A stretch of 64,000 bases of DNA from NCBI GenBank assembly GCA_028280445.1, contig JANQLU010000012.1:62001-126000 (forward strand). The letters run 5' to 3'. The stretch is from Pirellulaceae bacterium (GTDB taxonomy: Bacteria > Planctomycetota > Planctomycetia > Pirellulales > Pirellulaceae). The notes under the pieces are model-generated. The model was not told the DNA's origin and searched no databases. It saw only the letters and a list, made by a program, of their open reading frames with translations. Every line of letters starts with the position of its first letter. Within the stretch, counting starts at the first letter, position 1. This document shows, in pieces, positions 1 to 8,637 of this stretch. A program made the translations under genes and the position numbers.

Positions 1-2
1 AA

Positions 3-539
3 TTTATTCGAACGGTCGGAGGTATTGATGGTTTGGTGGTTCAAACCGACGAACTGGAAGGTGATTGGCATCAACGATTGACTTATCTTCCCGCATCGAT
101 TCAATGGCCCGAGACTTTTCGCGTACTTTATCAAGTTGACCCGGATCGTTACGAGTGGGCGGTGCAGGTTTGGGGTGAGGACCGCGTTCGGGGCCATGGC
201 AACTGTGCTAAGTCCGAGATGGATCAGTACCTCTGTTCGCTGCCACCGTCGGAACGTGGCATCACGGTTCAAACATTGGCGGACGGCCTGAATGTCGGAT
301 TGCCAGCGGAACAGATCGACGAACTGATCGCCACCTCCGAGCAACCGAACGAATTGTATTTCACCTATCAAAAATCGGATGGTACGTTTTCAGCTCGTCA
401 TGTCACCGTGGAACGTCTAACCGGTAAATCGATTCGCGGAATGGATCACAAGGACGGAAAGACAAAAAACTTCAGGATCGATCGTATCACCGAAGCGAGA
501 TATCAGGAAAAGCCGATCTATACCGGTCGCCCACGATGA
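3..539 (+). CDS. WYL-domain protein, 3' end only
   Basis: This is the C-terminal part of a gene that enters from the left edge; the frame is open from base 3 and ends in TGA at 537-539. The last 60 residues read like a WYL-type ligand-sensing domain: a strand starting YFTYQKSDG, then RHVTVERL, and finally a FRIDRI element, the usual WYL ending in which Arg and Phe precede an RI pair. WYL domains often sit C-terminal to a winged helix in transcription factors that sense nucleic acid or nucleotide ligands. The DNA-binding part, if present, lies outside the window. The assignment rests on motif shape only, so the family is moderately likely and the function unknown. Confidence 0.5.
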   Translation, partial: FIRTVGGIDGLVVQTDELEGDWHQRLTYLPASIQWPETFRVLYQVDPDRYEWAVQVWGEDRVRGHGNCAKSEMDQYLCSLPPSERGITVQTLADGLNVGLPAEQIDELIATSEQPNELYFTYQKSDGTFSARHVTVERLTGKSIRGMDHKDGKTKNFRIDRITEARYQEKPIYTGRPR

Positions 540-835
540 CACCAACGCCGTGCAATGAAACCTTTTTTACAAAATCGTTCCGTTGCCCGGCACAGGAAAC
601 AATGATCGCACGGCCACCAGCCATTAAAAATACTGAGGCATATTTTTCGATGTTTAGATGTGACAATTGTAGTTTTCGACTCAGCGTCGTGGTTTTTGCA
701 GTAAACGGCTCAATCAACAACTGTTCAGCAAAACACGAGACAACCCGTCTTGAAATCTATTAATCGCAATTATACGATTAATCTTTTGATTTGAAAACTG
801 CGTTATTAGAAGAATTGAGGATTGTTGGTGAGCCG

Positions 836-1336
836 ATGAAGATACAACGAAATATTAAGATTTTTGCACTAGGATTCTCGATTGCCTTGGCCGGCCTGTT
901 GCTATCTCCGCGTTCGGGATGGGCGCAGCAAAATTCAAAACAGCAGCGACAGCAAGCCGTCGAAAAGAAAAACAAAATTCCAGAACCCATTCGCGGGCTT
1001 GTTGCCGGATTCAACGCTGGTGATCCGAAAAAAATGGGTGAATTCGTAACTAAAGACTGCGAAATTCGTTATGTCGATCAAAAAGGTGCGGCGGCGGTTG
1101 GGACACGCGGACGCGATCAATTGATCAAAGAGATGCAGGGTTATTTCAGATCGGTCAAAAACGTGCGCAGCGAACTTTCGCAAGTTTCCGTTGCGGGGCG
1201 TTTTGTTTCCGCAAAAGAAACTGTTGGCTGGGATTCGCGAGGAAAACGGCGTTCACAATATTCATTGGTCGTTTTCGAATTGGATTCCAACAAAAAACTG
1301 ATTGCCAGAGTGTGGTATTTCCCGGCTCAAAAGTAA
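836..1336 (+). CDS. Secreted SnoaL/NTF2-like protein
   Basis: A 166-residue protein with an N-terminal signal peptide (basic MKIQRN start, hydrophobic run to about residue 24, then WAQQ as a likely cleavage region). The mature part has the NTF2-like layout of the SnoaL/DUF4440 type: a helix with IRGLVAGFNAGDPKKM, an FVTKDCEIRYVD strand, GRDQLIKEMQGYF, and a beta-sheet ending in ARVWYFPA. ATG 836 is chosen because it places the signal peptide at the N-terminus; an earlier in-frame ATG at 791 would add 15 polar residues before it. Proteins of this fold bind small hydrophobic ligands or act as isomerases or cyclases; no substrate can be named. Confidence 0.75.
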   Translation: MKIQRNIKIFALGFSIALAGLLLSPRSGWAQQNSKQQRQQAVEKKNKIPEPIRGLVAGFNAGDPKKMGEFVTKDCEIRYVDQKGAAAVGTRGRDQLIKEMQGYFRSVKNVRSELSQVSVAGRFVSAKETVGWDSRGKRRSQYSLVVFELDSNKKLIARVWYFPAQK

Positions 1337-1383
1337 GCCCGTAAAAAGAAAACAGGATCGTTGTTCAGAGAAACTGGCTGGCA

Positions 1384-1440
1384 GTAGGGCCGGTTCCCAC
1401 CGGCCAATCCAGCTAACCGGCCGGTGGGAACCGGCCCTAC
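1384..1440. repeat. Dispersed palindrome, family A, complete copy
   Basis: Two perfect 22-base inverted arms (1384-1405 and 1419-1440) enclose a 13-base loop. Each arm also contains its own small hairpin (ggccggt-tccc-accggcc), so one arm is a REP-like unit and the pair is BIME-like. Related copies or halves occur at 9569-9616, 29176-29197, 34523-34580, 43219-43232 and 44939-44995. It lies between the convergent genes ending at 1336 and 1547 and could act as a bidirectional transcription stop or mRNA 3' stabiliser. Confidence 0.9.
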
Positions 1441-1460
1441 GGCGCTCTAATCGTAAGCGC

Positions 1461-1526
1461 GAAGCGTGAGCGAGGGACCACAATCACGCTGATGTACGGT
1501 GAAACGTGGTCCCTCGCTCACGCTTC
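1461..1526. repeat. Dispersed palindrome, family B
   Basis: Two perfect 21-base inverted arms (1461-1481 and 1506-1526) built on the core gcgtgagcgagggacca. The same sequence makes the long palindrome at 52555-52642, and a short half-copy is present near 44920-44932. It directly follows a family A element, so the convergent gap 1337-1546 is almost entirely repeat. Confidence 0.9.
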
Positions 1527-1546
1527 GGGTTGTGATTTTCTTGACC

Positions 1547-1975
1547 TCATTGGTCATCGGTTTCATTCAACTGGTCCAAAATGCCTTTACCACTGTAGCA
1601 CCAGCGTTCAGCGATCTTGCCGGATTCGATTCGATAAATTGCGATCGCTTCCAAGACAACCCGTTTGCCGGTCGCCGCGATACCCAGCATCTCACCGGTA
1701 TGAGTTGCTTCGGCATAAATCCGCGCAACAACTCGGTCGCCATCGGCGAAGATATCTTTGATCTCGTGTTTCGTGTCTGCAAATCCGCTACGGGAAATTT
1801 CAAACGCGCGACGAACACCTTCGATACCACCGGCCGTTGCACGAATGGGTGACGGCGCGTGATCTCGGTAGTCATTGGTGTAAAACTCTTCGGCTGCTGG
1901 AACATTTCCTGCATCGGATTGTTGAACGAGCCTTTCAATGAGCTCGATGTTTTTGCGTTCAGTTTCAGATTTCAT
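1547..1975 (-). CDS. SnoaL-like ester cyclase family protein
   Basis: A 142-residue cytoplasmic protein without a signal peptide. It has the classical SnoaL-like pattern of polyketide-cyclase-related proteins: a first helix (ELIERLVQQSDAGN), EFYTNDYRDHAP with the conserved Tyr/Asp-His region, GVRRAFEISRSGFADTKHEI, the FADGDRVVARI strand, and the TGEMLGIAATGKRV / IYRIESGKIAERW ending. The family includes aldol-type cyclases and many stress-related proteins of unknown substrate. ATG 1975 is preferred; an in-frame ATG at 1984 would add three residues. It is divergent from the PLP lyase gene with less than 90 bases between the starts, so the two may share control sequences. Confidence 0.8.
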   Translation of the reverse strand: MKSETERKNIELIERLVQQSDAGNVPAAEEFYTNDYRDHAPSPIRATAGGIEGVRRAFEISRSGFADTKHEIKDIFADGDRVVARIYAEATHTGEMLGIAATGKRVVLEAIAIYRIESGKIAERWCYSGKGILDQLNETDDQ

Positions 1976-1998
1976 AACGATCACTCATAAACCAAGGA

Positions 1999-2026
1999 TT
2001 GCTTTATCGTAAAAATACGATATAAT
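1999..2026 (+). promoter_or_regulatory. Sigma-70-type promoter with a dyad in its spacer
   Basis: TTGCTT (1999-2004) and a perfect TATAAT (2021-2026) are separated by 16 bases. The spacer contains atcgta-aaaa-tacgat (2006-2021), a 6-base-pair dyad that fits an operator for a dimeric repressor. It points toward the PLP lyase gene starting at 2063 and lies just upstream of the divergent SnoaL gene. This is sequence inference only; no transcription start is known. Confidence 0.55.
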
Positions 2027-2062
2027 GAACGCAATGGATTCGCAAGCCCATGGGAGAACGAA

Positions 2063-3250
2063 ATGAAAGACCGGGAAGAGGATGAGGACTGGATTTTTAC
2101 CAGTGCCGTACGTGGCGGTGAAACGCCTGAAAAATTCCATGGTGCGCTGGCGACACCGATATATCGGGCATCCGTTTACCAGTTCGACGATCCGATTTCA
2201 GCAAACGAAATCCACGAGGGGCACAAGCCGGGATATTTTTATGGTCGCATGGGAACACCAACGCAATCGGCGCTAGAGTCGGCCATCTGTGAACTTGAGC
2301 GAGGCGAAGCAGCCATTGGATTAGCTTCCGGAATGTCCGCCATCAGTTCATTGTTGCTCACAATACTCAAACCGGGCGATCATGTTTTGGCGCCCCGTTC
2401 AATTTACGCGTCAACATCCGCTTTGATGAAACAAATCCTTGCTCCACTGGGAATCTCGATCGACTTTGTCAACGAGACTGATCCAGCAGCTTGGCGGGCG
2501 GCGGCAACTCGGCAAACGAAACTGGTATACGCTGAAACGCCAACTAATCCCATGCTCACTTTGGTCGACTTGCCGGCTTTGGTGCAATTGGCTCGTGAAT
2601 ACGAATTGATTTCCGTCGTCGACAACACGTTCGCCACGCCTTTCAACCAACGGCCGATTGAAATGGGTGTGGATTTTGTCGTGCACAGCGCCACCAAATA
2701 TTTGGGAGGACACGCTGACGTGGTCGCAGGAATTGCCATTGGCCATCAAGCAACCATAGAGAAAATTCGTTGGCACACCGCCAAGTTGTTAGGTGGAATC
2801 ATCGCGCCTGACACAGCCAGCCTGGTTCACCGAGGATTGAAAACGTTGCCAATTCGCATGCAAAGGCACAATGCGAATGCCTTGGCCGTCGCGCGTTTTC
2901 TGGAGCAACATTCAGAAGTCATCAAAGTACATTACCCAGGCTTGAAGAGCCACGTTCAATACGAACTCGCACTTCGCCAGATGCGAGGCTTCGGAGGCTT
3001 GATTGCTTTTGAAGTGGCCAACTACCAACGGGCCTGCCAGATGTTGGAAAAGGTCAAGTTGTGTCGACTAGCCGTATCGTTGGGCGATGTTTCGACATTG
3101 ATCCAGCATTCCGCTTCGATGACCCATGCCTCGCTTTCGAAACAACATCGTGAGGCTGCCGGGATTAGCGATGGACTGATCAGGCTGTCCGTCGGGATCG
3201 AGCGTGCAGACGACATCATTTCAGATTTAGACCAGGCACTGGCCTGTTGA
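2063..3250 (+). CDS. PLP-dependent Cys/Met metabolism lyase (cystathionine lyase / methionine gamma-lyase type)
   Basis: A 395-residue enzyme of the trans-sulfuration PLP family (fold type I). Visible hallmarks are the phosphate-binding YGRMGTPTQ segment near residue 62, the GLASGMSA loop, YAETPTNP, the VVDNTFATP strand with the PLP Asp, and SATKYLGGH with Lys212 as the Schiff-base lysine. Length is normal for MetB, MetC, CGL or methionine gamma-lyase; these cannot be separated by eye. A purine-rich GGGAGA sits just before the ATG. The gene is followed 52 bases later by an FAD protein and then an ArsR regulator, so a role in thiol supply or sulfur-compound turnover under metalloid stress is possible (inference). 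Confidence 0.88.
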   Translation: MKDREEDEDWIFTSAVRGGETPEKFHGALATPIYRASVYQFDDPISANEIHEGHKPGYFYGRMGTPTQSALESAICELERGEAAIGLASGMSAISSLLLTILKPGDHVLAPRSIYASTSALMKQILAPLGISIDFVNETDPAAWRAAATRQTKLVYAETPTNPMLTLVDLPALVQLAREYELISVVDNTFATPFNQRPIEMGVDFVVHSATKYLGGHADVVAGIAIGHQATIEKIRWHTAKLLGGIIAPDTASLVHRGLKTLPIRMQRHNANALAVARFLEQHSEVIKVHYPGLKSHVQYELALRQMRGFGGLIAFEVANYQRACQMLEKVKLCRLAVSLGDVSTLIQHSASMTHASLSKQHREAAGISDGLIRLSVGIERADDIISDLDQALAC

Positions 3251-3302
3251 CCAATTATTTCCAGAGAAACTGATTCGTATTTAATTCAAGTGGATACTAC
3301 TG

Positions 3303-4574
3303 ATGTATGAAAATTTTGTGACTGTGACAATTGTTGGCGGGGGTCCAATCGGCCTGGCTGCAGCCGCCCACCTCAAGAATTCTGGAATTAGTTTCGTTTT
3401 ACTTGAACAAGGAAATGAGGTTGCAGCAAATGTCCGCTCATGGGGCCATGTGCGACTGTTTTCTCCCTGGAAGTACAACATTGACCCGTGTGCGAAACAG
3501 ATGCTAATCGCCAACGGTGTTGGTCTTCCAAACGATTCTGAATTGCCGACCGGTCATCAATTGATCGACGACTACTTGGCCAAAGTCGCTTCGTTGCCGG
3601 GAATCGAAGAAAACATACGGCTTGATTCAACGGTAATCGCCATTGGGAAAAATAATCGAGACAAGGTCAAATCGAAAGCTCGCGAAGCGTGCAATTTTGA
3701 AATTCAGTATGAACAACATGATCTAACGCAAACAATTCAATCAAAATTTGTCATCGACGCAACGGGTACCTGGTCGAATCCCAACCCTTTGGGTGGCAAC
3801 GGGTATTTCTCTCCGAGTGAGAAAACGGCACATGAAAAAATTTACTATGGCATTCCAGATTTGTTAGGTGCTGATCGTGATCGTTATGTAAACAAAAATG
3901 TGTTAGTGGTGGGCAGCGGTCATTCGGCAATCAACACGGTCCTGGATCTGAATCAATTGAGAAAATCGGAAAGCCACACCAGGATAAACTGGATCGTTCG
4001 CAAAAACGACTTGCGTTCACTGTATGGAGGTCGGGAATTGGATGGCTTGGAAGCGCGAGGACAGCTTGGAATTCAAATCGAATCGCTGATTCACCAAGGC
4101 GGTGTTGACGTCTTTCATCCCGTGTTCATCAAAAGCATTTTCAAGCAAGACAACAAATTGACTATTGTTGCAGAAAAAGCGGATCAGCCATTCGAGCTAA
4201 CCGGTATTGAAGAAATCATCGTCAATGCGGGATCGCGACCAGATTTTTCCTTCATCCGCGAAATTCGTTTCGATCGTGATGCATCGCTCGAGTGTGTTCC
4301 GGCTTTGGCGCCGCTCATCGACCCTAATATCCATAGTTGCGGAACAGTCAGACCGCACGGAGAGCGCGAGCTGCGACAGCCTGAAAAGAATTTTTACATC
4401 GTTGGATCGAAGAGCTATGGCCGTGCTCCAACATTTTTGATGGCCGTTGGTTACGAACAAATCCGGTCGATTGTTGGGGAGATTCGCGGCGACAAATCGG
4501 CTGCCAGGCGTATCGAATTAAGCCTTCCCCCAACCGGTGTTTGCAATACCGATATCGCGAATCGCTGTGGGTGA
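3303..4574 (+). CDS. FAD/NAD(P)-binding flavoprotein next to arsR
   Basis: A 423-residue two-dinucleotide-fold oxidoreductase. The N-terminal FAD motif is GGGPIG (residues 12-17) and a second Rossmann motif, GSGHSA, starts near residue 204. The family signature SWGHVRLFSPW follows the FAD motif, and IVGSKSYGRAPTFLMAVGYEQIR closes the fold. It resembles flavin-dependent monooxygenases and flavoproteins found beside arsR genes in other phyla (ArsO-like; recalled, not searched). A paralogue with the same signatures lies at 40135-41415. It sits between a PLP sulfur lyase and an ArsR regulator, all on the plus strand. Monooxygenase or reductase activity on a thiol or arsenical is an inference. Confidence 0.8.
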   Translation: MYENFVTVTIVGGGPIGLAAAAHLKNSGISFVLLEQGNEVAANVRSWGHVRLFSPWKYNIDPCAKQMLIANGVGLPNDSELPTGHQLIDDYLAKVASLPGIEENIRLDSTVIAIGKNNRDKVKSKAREACNFEIQYEQHDLTQTIQSKFVIDATGTWSNPNPLGGNGYFSPSEKTAHEKIYYGIPDLLGADRDRYVNKNVLVVGSGHSAINTVLDLNQLRKSESHTRINWIVRKNDLRSLYGGRELDGLEARGQLGIQIESLIHQGGVDVFHPVFIKSIFKQDNKLTIVAEKADQPFELTGIEEIIVNAGSRPDFSFIREIRFDRDASLECVPALAPLIDPNIHSCGTVRPHGERELRQPEKNFYIVGSKSYGRAPTFLMAVGYEQIRSIVGEIRGDKSAARRIELSLPPTGVCNTDIANRCG

Positions 4575-4722
4575 CCGTTTGAGTAAATTGCGACTCATGC
4601 GTTGTTTCATATAATTGCAATGAAATAAACTGGCGCATTAGACTGTTTATTCATGGTGCACTGTTAATGTCTGTGTTTGATCCATCAGCTGCAGTCATCC
4701 GCTTCACAGGTATCGAATTGGT

Positions 4723-5058
4723 ATGAAAACAAAGAAAAAAACAAAAACAAAAATCCCACCAAAATGCTGCACGTTGAATATCAAAGGCAAACAGCAAGAA
4801 ACGTTTTTATCAATGTGCAAGGCGATTTCTAACCCGATTAGGTTCGAAGTACTCAAGCTGCTGTTGACGCACCCGGGATGCATTACCGGAGATATCGTAG
4901 ACCATTTGCCGATTGCCCAGGCAACCGTATCTCAACACCTCAAAGTGCTGCGCGAAGCTGGATGGATCAAAGGGGAAACGGATGGTCCTGCCGTATGTTA
5001 CTGTTTGGATCAAGACAAAGTGCAATGGTTCAAGAGCAAAGTAACGGAAATTTTTTAG
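4723..5058 (+). CDS. ArsR/SmtB-family transcriptional regulator
   Basis: A 111-residue winged-helix repressor. The ISNPIRFEVLKLLL helix, the GDIVDHLPIAQATVSQHLKVLREAGWI helix-turn-helix (about residues 52-80) and the ETDGPAVCYCLD wing are typical of ArsR proteins. The classical ELCVCDL metal site is replaced by PGCITGD, while a Cys pair lies near the N-terminus (PKCCTLN) and two Cys in the wing (VCYC), so a non-classical Cys site is possible. The N-terminus is unusually Lys/Thr rich. It lies 148 bases after the flavoprotein gene and is the likely regulator of that locus. Confidence 0.88.
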   Translation: MKTKKKTKTKIPPKCCTLNIKGKQQETFLSMCKAISNPIRFEVLKLLLTHPGCITGDIVDHLPIAQATVSQHLKVLREAGWIKGETDGPAVCYCLDQDKVQWFKSKVTEIF

Positions 5059-5177
5059 AGGGGTTTAAGCAGGGCAGGAAACCAGATATCAAAACCACCA
5101 ATAAGAAAAACTGAATTCTGCATTCAGTCGTTTGAGATCGTTCACTATTTTCCTCTGTCGCCACTCGATCCAATCCG

Positions 5178-5627
5178 TCAGAACAATTTTATCAGATTTT
5201 TACCGCTTCCACGCATAGCGCCTTTGCGTGTTGCGCCGCCACGGGTAGCACTTCCACGGGATCTACCGCGATAGGAGCTTTGTCGTTGTTGCTGTTGTCG
5301 TAGCGCTTGCGTTTTCAAAAGTGCCTGCAATTCAGATTTTGTCAGTGAACTAAACGAGTTTAATTTCCTGGCCTCTAGCTCCAAAATCGATTTCTCACGT
5401 ATCAAATCATCCATCAATTGTTTTCGAGATTCTCCTGCTACGCCTTTTTTGGCACGGTGGACGAGTTCGCTGGACCGTTTTTTCTGAGGTGTAGCATTCC
5501 GATAGAGATGACTCCATCCATGAATTGTTTTTTTTGTCTTGTCTTGTGCAGGGATCGATTCGCAAACAGAAGTGCGCAAGAGAGCAACGAACAAACCAAG
5601 ACAAATACGTGTAGATTTGAAAATCAT
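5178..5627 (-). CDS. Small secreted basic protein, function unknown
   Basis: A 149-residue protein starting at the ATG (5625-5627) that opens a signal peptide (MIFKSTRICLGLFVALL). The mature part is very basic: a helical middle (ELVHRAKKGVAGESRKQLMDDLIREKSILELEARKL) is followed by a Gln stretch and an Arg/Gly/Ser-rich tail (YRGRSRGSATRGGATRKG). The tail may bind polyanions. I do not recognise the family. It is convergent with arsR and isolated. Confidence 0.5.
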   Translation of the reverse strand: MIFKSTRICLGLFVALLRTSVCESIPAQDKTKKTIHGWSHLYRNATPQKKRSSELVHRAKKGVAGESRKQLMDDLIREKSILELEARKLNSFSSLTKSELQALLKTQALRQQQQRQSSYRGRSRGSATRGGATRKGAMRGSGKNLIKLF

Positions 5628-5994
5628 GGTTTTCAAAACCGAATTAAAATTTCTAAATGTTAGTATCTGCTGACAATTATCTAACAACTCGACAACTGGA
5701 AAGTGACGGAAAATATTGGCAATTGAGCCTTGTGTTGCTCATGCGTCCGACAAAGCCATTCAAGCTAGTTGTTCAGGACGGTAGCGTCAGATTCATCGAT
5801 GTCCTGATTAAAATGAATCGTTGCTGGGCGTTTAACGAATCTTTTTAGGTTTACAAATAGCAGAAACCGGGACAGAAAAACGCCTCCAGATTTCAACAAA
5901 TCAAATTTTTCGAGTTTTTCTGGCCACAAGACAGCTACGTTCGAATCTACTTTGAGAGACACAAATCCCCAACGTCATTGCACAGAGGAAACTC
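5628..5994. other. Intergenic region without recognised features
   Basis: 367 bases between the divergent genes at 5627 and 5995. It is relatively AT-rich and presumably holds both promoters, but I see no convincing -35/-10 pair, RNA gene or repeat. Short open frames here have no coding character. Confidence 0.5.
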
Positions 5995-7335
5995 ATGTTT
6001 CAGAGATTCCAATTTCTTTTCGTTCTTCTCTTCGTTCTTTTGTTGATCGCGATCCCGTTTCGTGCCACGTTTGGCGACGACTACTATGTTTCTGCCTCTC
6101 GTGGAAAAGGGAAAAAAGCAACGAAGGAAAATCCGGCGAAAGACCTTGGTAACATTATCTCCAAACTCAAACCAGGTGATACGGTTCATATTGCTGGCGG
6201 CGTCTACTCAGGTCGCGGCGGCTGCGGCTCAAACGTCATCCGTATCCCGGTCAATATTATCGGCGGTTACGACGATTATTTTTCCTGTCGCGATCCTTGG
6301 GGCGAGCACCGAACCATTTTCTCCGCTGACAACGGTAGCAAAAATTGGTCACGCGACCCCGCGCTGATGATCAATTTGGCAAACTACAAACAAAAAAACA
6401 TGCCAGAAATCAAAATCGACGGGATCATCGTTGATAACGCGGATCGCAATCATTACAAAACTACGGCTCAATTGAAAATTATCCGGTCTGCCAATCCTAA
6501 AACAAAACAAAACCCCACTCCTGATCGAGGCGGAATTGTCGTGCTGGTCAGCAAGACCGGCGATCTGGCTGGACGTTGGAAAATCACAATTCAAAACTGC
6601 ATCGTCGCCAATACCGCGCCCGCGCAAGGCGCGTTGATGGTTTCCGGATACAAAAACAGCAAAATCACCATCCGCAACAATCTGGTGATTAACAATACCG
6701 GAACAGGCATCAGCGTTGGCACTAAATACGCAGCAATGGACGAAGCCGCCAAGCCACAATTTCTGATTGAAAACAACACGGTTCTGTTTACTTGGAAATA
6801 TGACGAATCGGCTCAGAGCTATACCGGCAATTCACTCAAATCCGATGCACGCATCAGTGCCACAGTAAAAAACAACGTGTTTGCATTTGCAGACCGCTAC
6901 GGAATTCAGAATGCTGGAAAATCCAATTTGTTGTTGAAAAACAATCTGATCGCTGGCAACGTCGCTGCCGACTACCTGGAGTTTAACACTCAAATCAACC
7001 TCAACGACATCGAGGACGAGGCAGAACATATCCATGAAGACAGCCACGGAAACTCAAAGAAAATTCCCAAAGTATCGGTCAGCAAAAAATGGGCGACAAA
7101 CTTTGCCGGACGAGTGTTGGTTGATCGCAATGCATCGGAAGCAGATATCAAGGTCCAAATGACTGTGGCCAACGAAATCCGTTCGATCTTTGGAATCCCG
7201 CTACGGGCTGGCACATTCAAATCGAAATCGAGTCCCGTCTGGCTAAACCGGATTTCGCTGGATGATGCAATCGGCTGCGGCATCAAGCAATACGATGGGC
7301 TCGGCTGCCAGAAACCTGCGAAGACTGATGAGTAA
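5995..7335 (+). CDS. Secreted parallel beta-helix (pectate-lyase-like) protein
   Basis: A 446-residue protein with a clear signal peptide (hydrophobic run to about residue 24, then RATFGDD). It opens with YYVSASRGKGKKATKENPAKDLG and then KPGDTVHIAGGVYSG, the standard start of right-handed beta-helix proteins in which tandem rungs follow. Repeated Asn-rich rungs are visible (IQNCIVANT, IRNNLVINNTGTGI, IENNTVLFT, VKNNVFAF, LKNNLIAGN). The family includes polysaccharide lyases and surface proteins; no catalytic site can be picked out. The length is compatible with one solenoid. Confidence 0.75.
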   Translation: MFQRFQFLFVLLFVLLLIAIPFRATFGDDYYVSASRGKGKKATKENPAKDLGNIISKLKPGDTVHIAGGVYSGRGGCGSNVIRIPVNIIGGYDDYFSCRDPWGEHRTIFSADNGSKNWSRDPALMINLANYKQKNMPEIKIDGIIVDNADRNHYKTTAQLKIIRSANPKTKQNPTPDRGGIVVLVSKTGDLAGRWKITIQNCIVANTAPAQGALMVSGYKNSKITIRNNLVINNTGTGISVGTKYAAMDEAAKPQFLIENNTVLFTWKYDESAQSYTGNSLKSDARISATVKNNVFAFADRYGIQNAGKSNLLLKNNLIAGNVAADYLEFNTQINLNDIEDEAEHIHEDSHGNSKKIPKVSVSKKWATNFAGRVLVDRNASEADIKVQMTVANEIRSIFGIPLRAGTFKSKSSPVWLNRISLDDAIGCGIKQYDGLGCQKPAKTDE

Positions 7336-7465
7336 ACACGCGTTGTTGTGCTTCTCCAAGTTCTCCAACAAAAGTTATTTTCAGACCTTCCACCACAAGA
7401 CTTGTTTCGCAAAAACAGGCGACCAATCAATCCAAAATGGACCGTTGCAATTTCAAACCCAACGA

Positions 7466-8059
7466 ATGAATCCAATGAATACATCACCAACCAATTCGAA
7501 ATCCTCGAACCAGCAAACCGAACATGACACGACTCGCTGGTTGCTGCTGGCAGTCGCTGAGGCCGAAATGGCACTTCGAAAAATTGGCACGATGTTGTCG
7601 GGAATCGATCGCGGATTTGATCTTTGGTCGGACATCCATGCCAAAGAACGTTGGATTTGCCTCGTAGCGTCCATTCTGCCTGCCGACTTCATCAGGTGTT
7701 ACAAAATCGACAAACTTGCCAGAAAGCAACACAGCTTCAGTTGGTTCGAACTGGCCAACGAATGCAAAGAGTTGTTGGATCGTTCCGAGTCGGGTGAAAC
7801 GTTGGCGTATACAAAACTCGACGCCATGGAATTCGAGAAATTTCTGAACCAATCCGTGATGCGATTAGCCAAAGGTTTGAACGACGACGATGCCAATGTT
7901 CGGAAAAACACGGTATGGCTGATTGGACATTTTCCAACGCGGGCAGCCATCACCATGTTGCAAAACTTGCAAACTCAAAATCAAGACAATGAAATGGCAT
8001 CGATTGTTGACGCGGCATTGCGGCGTGTCGAAGACGCACTCGACGGAGAAACAATCTAG
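7466..8059 (+). CDS. HEAT-like repeat protein, function unknown
   Basis: A 197-residue soluble protein; ATG 7466 is chosen because the frame upstream overlaps the previous gene and codes for unlikely sequence. The middle has a hydrophobic/aromatic domain (LLLAVAEAEMALRKIG, WICLVASILPADFIRCYKI). The C-terminal 80 residues form a HEAT-like pair: LAKGLNDDDANVRKNTVWLI and FPTRAAITMLQNLQTQ. It is the first of three plus-strand genes (HEAT-like, four-TM, WD40) that may form one transcription unit. No enzymatic motif is seen. Confidence 0.6.
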   Translation: MNPMNTSPTNSKSSNQQTEHDTTRWLLLAVAEAEMALRKIGTMLSGIDRGFDLWSDIHAKERWICLVASILPADFIRCYKIDKLARKQHSFSWFELANECKELLDRSESGETLAYTKLDAMEFEKFLNQSVMRLAKGLNDDDANVRKNTVWLIGHFPTRAAITMLQNLQTQNQDNEMASIVDAALRRVEDALDGETI

Positions 8060-8196
8060 TGACACTTTCTCATTATTCGAACTGGATGGCAGCAAACACG
8101 GGCGAATCAACCAGCTTCAAAGTACTCCAAGCCATTTACTCATGCGTCCGTTCGTCGTTGATCGCAACATAGAAACATAAACGTGGAATCGCAAAA

Positions 8197-8637
8197 ATGG
8201 TATTTATATTTGGTGCTATTCTGTCAGCTTTCTACGGCTTTGTCGCTATGGCATTCGTCGGTGCAATTGTACTTGCCAGTCGGTGGGCAGGAATCACTTC
8301 GATCGCACCTTGGGGTTGTGTCCTGATTTCTGCATTGTTTTCAGGATTCGTCGTCGACTACTTAATTTTCAAAGGTGAAAGACTCGCAGGATCGTCTGAC
8401 CCGCTCGAACGAGGCTATTACTGGTATTGTTTAATCGGCATGCTAACCGGAATTGCGTTTGCAAGCCTGATGTTGTTTTTGATCGCCGTTTGGATCGAGC
8501 CCCGAGAACCTTGGCAATTTTCCAATTGGGTCAGCATCGTCATGGTCATCGGCATGTTGACGGTATGTATCGCGACACGCGTTGCACCACAGATCAATCT
8601 CACTAAACAAGGAAATCATGAAAATAAAATTGCTTGA
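8197..8637 (+). CDS. Four-helix integral membrane protein, unknown
   Basis: A 146-residue protein with four hydrophobic segments (about residues 3-27, 37-54, 73-98 and 109-126) joined by short loops; the second loop is charged (FKGERLAGSSDPLERG). No family motif is recognised. Its 3' end overlaps the WD40 gene start by 20 bases, which implies translational coupling with that soluble repeat protein. Confidence 0.65.
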   Translation: MVFIFGAILSAFYGFVAMAFVGAIVLASRWAGITSIAPWGCVLISALFSGFVVDYLIFKGERLAGSSDPLERGYYWYCLIGMLTGIAFASLMLFLIAVWIEPREPWQFSNWVSIVMVIGMLTVCIATRVAPQINLTKQGNHENKIA

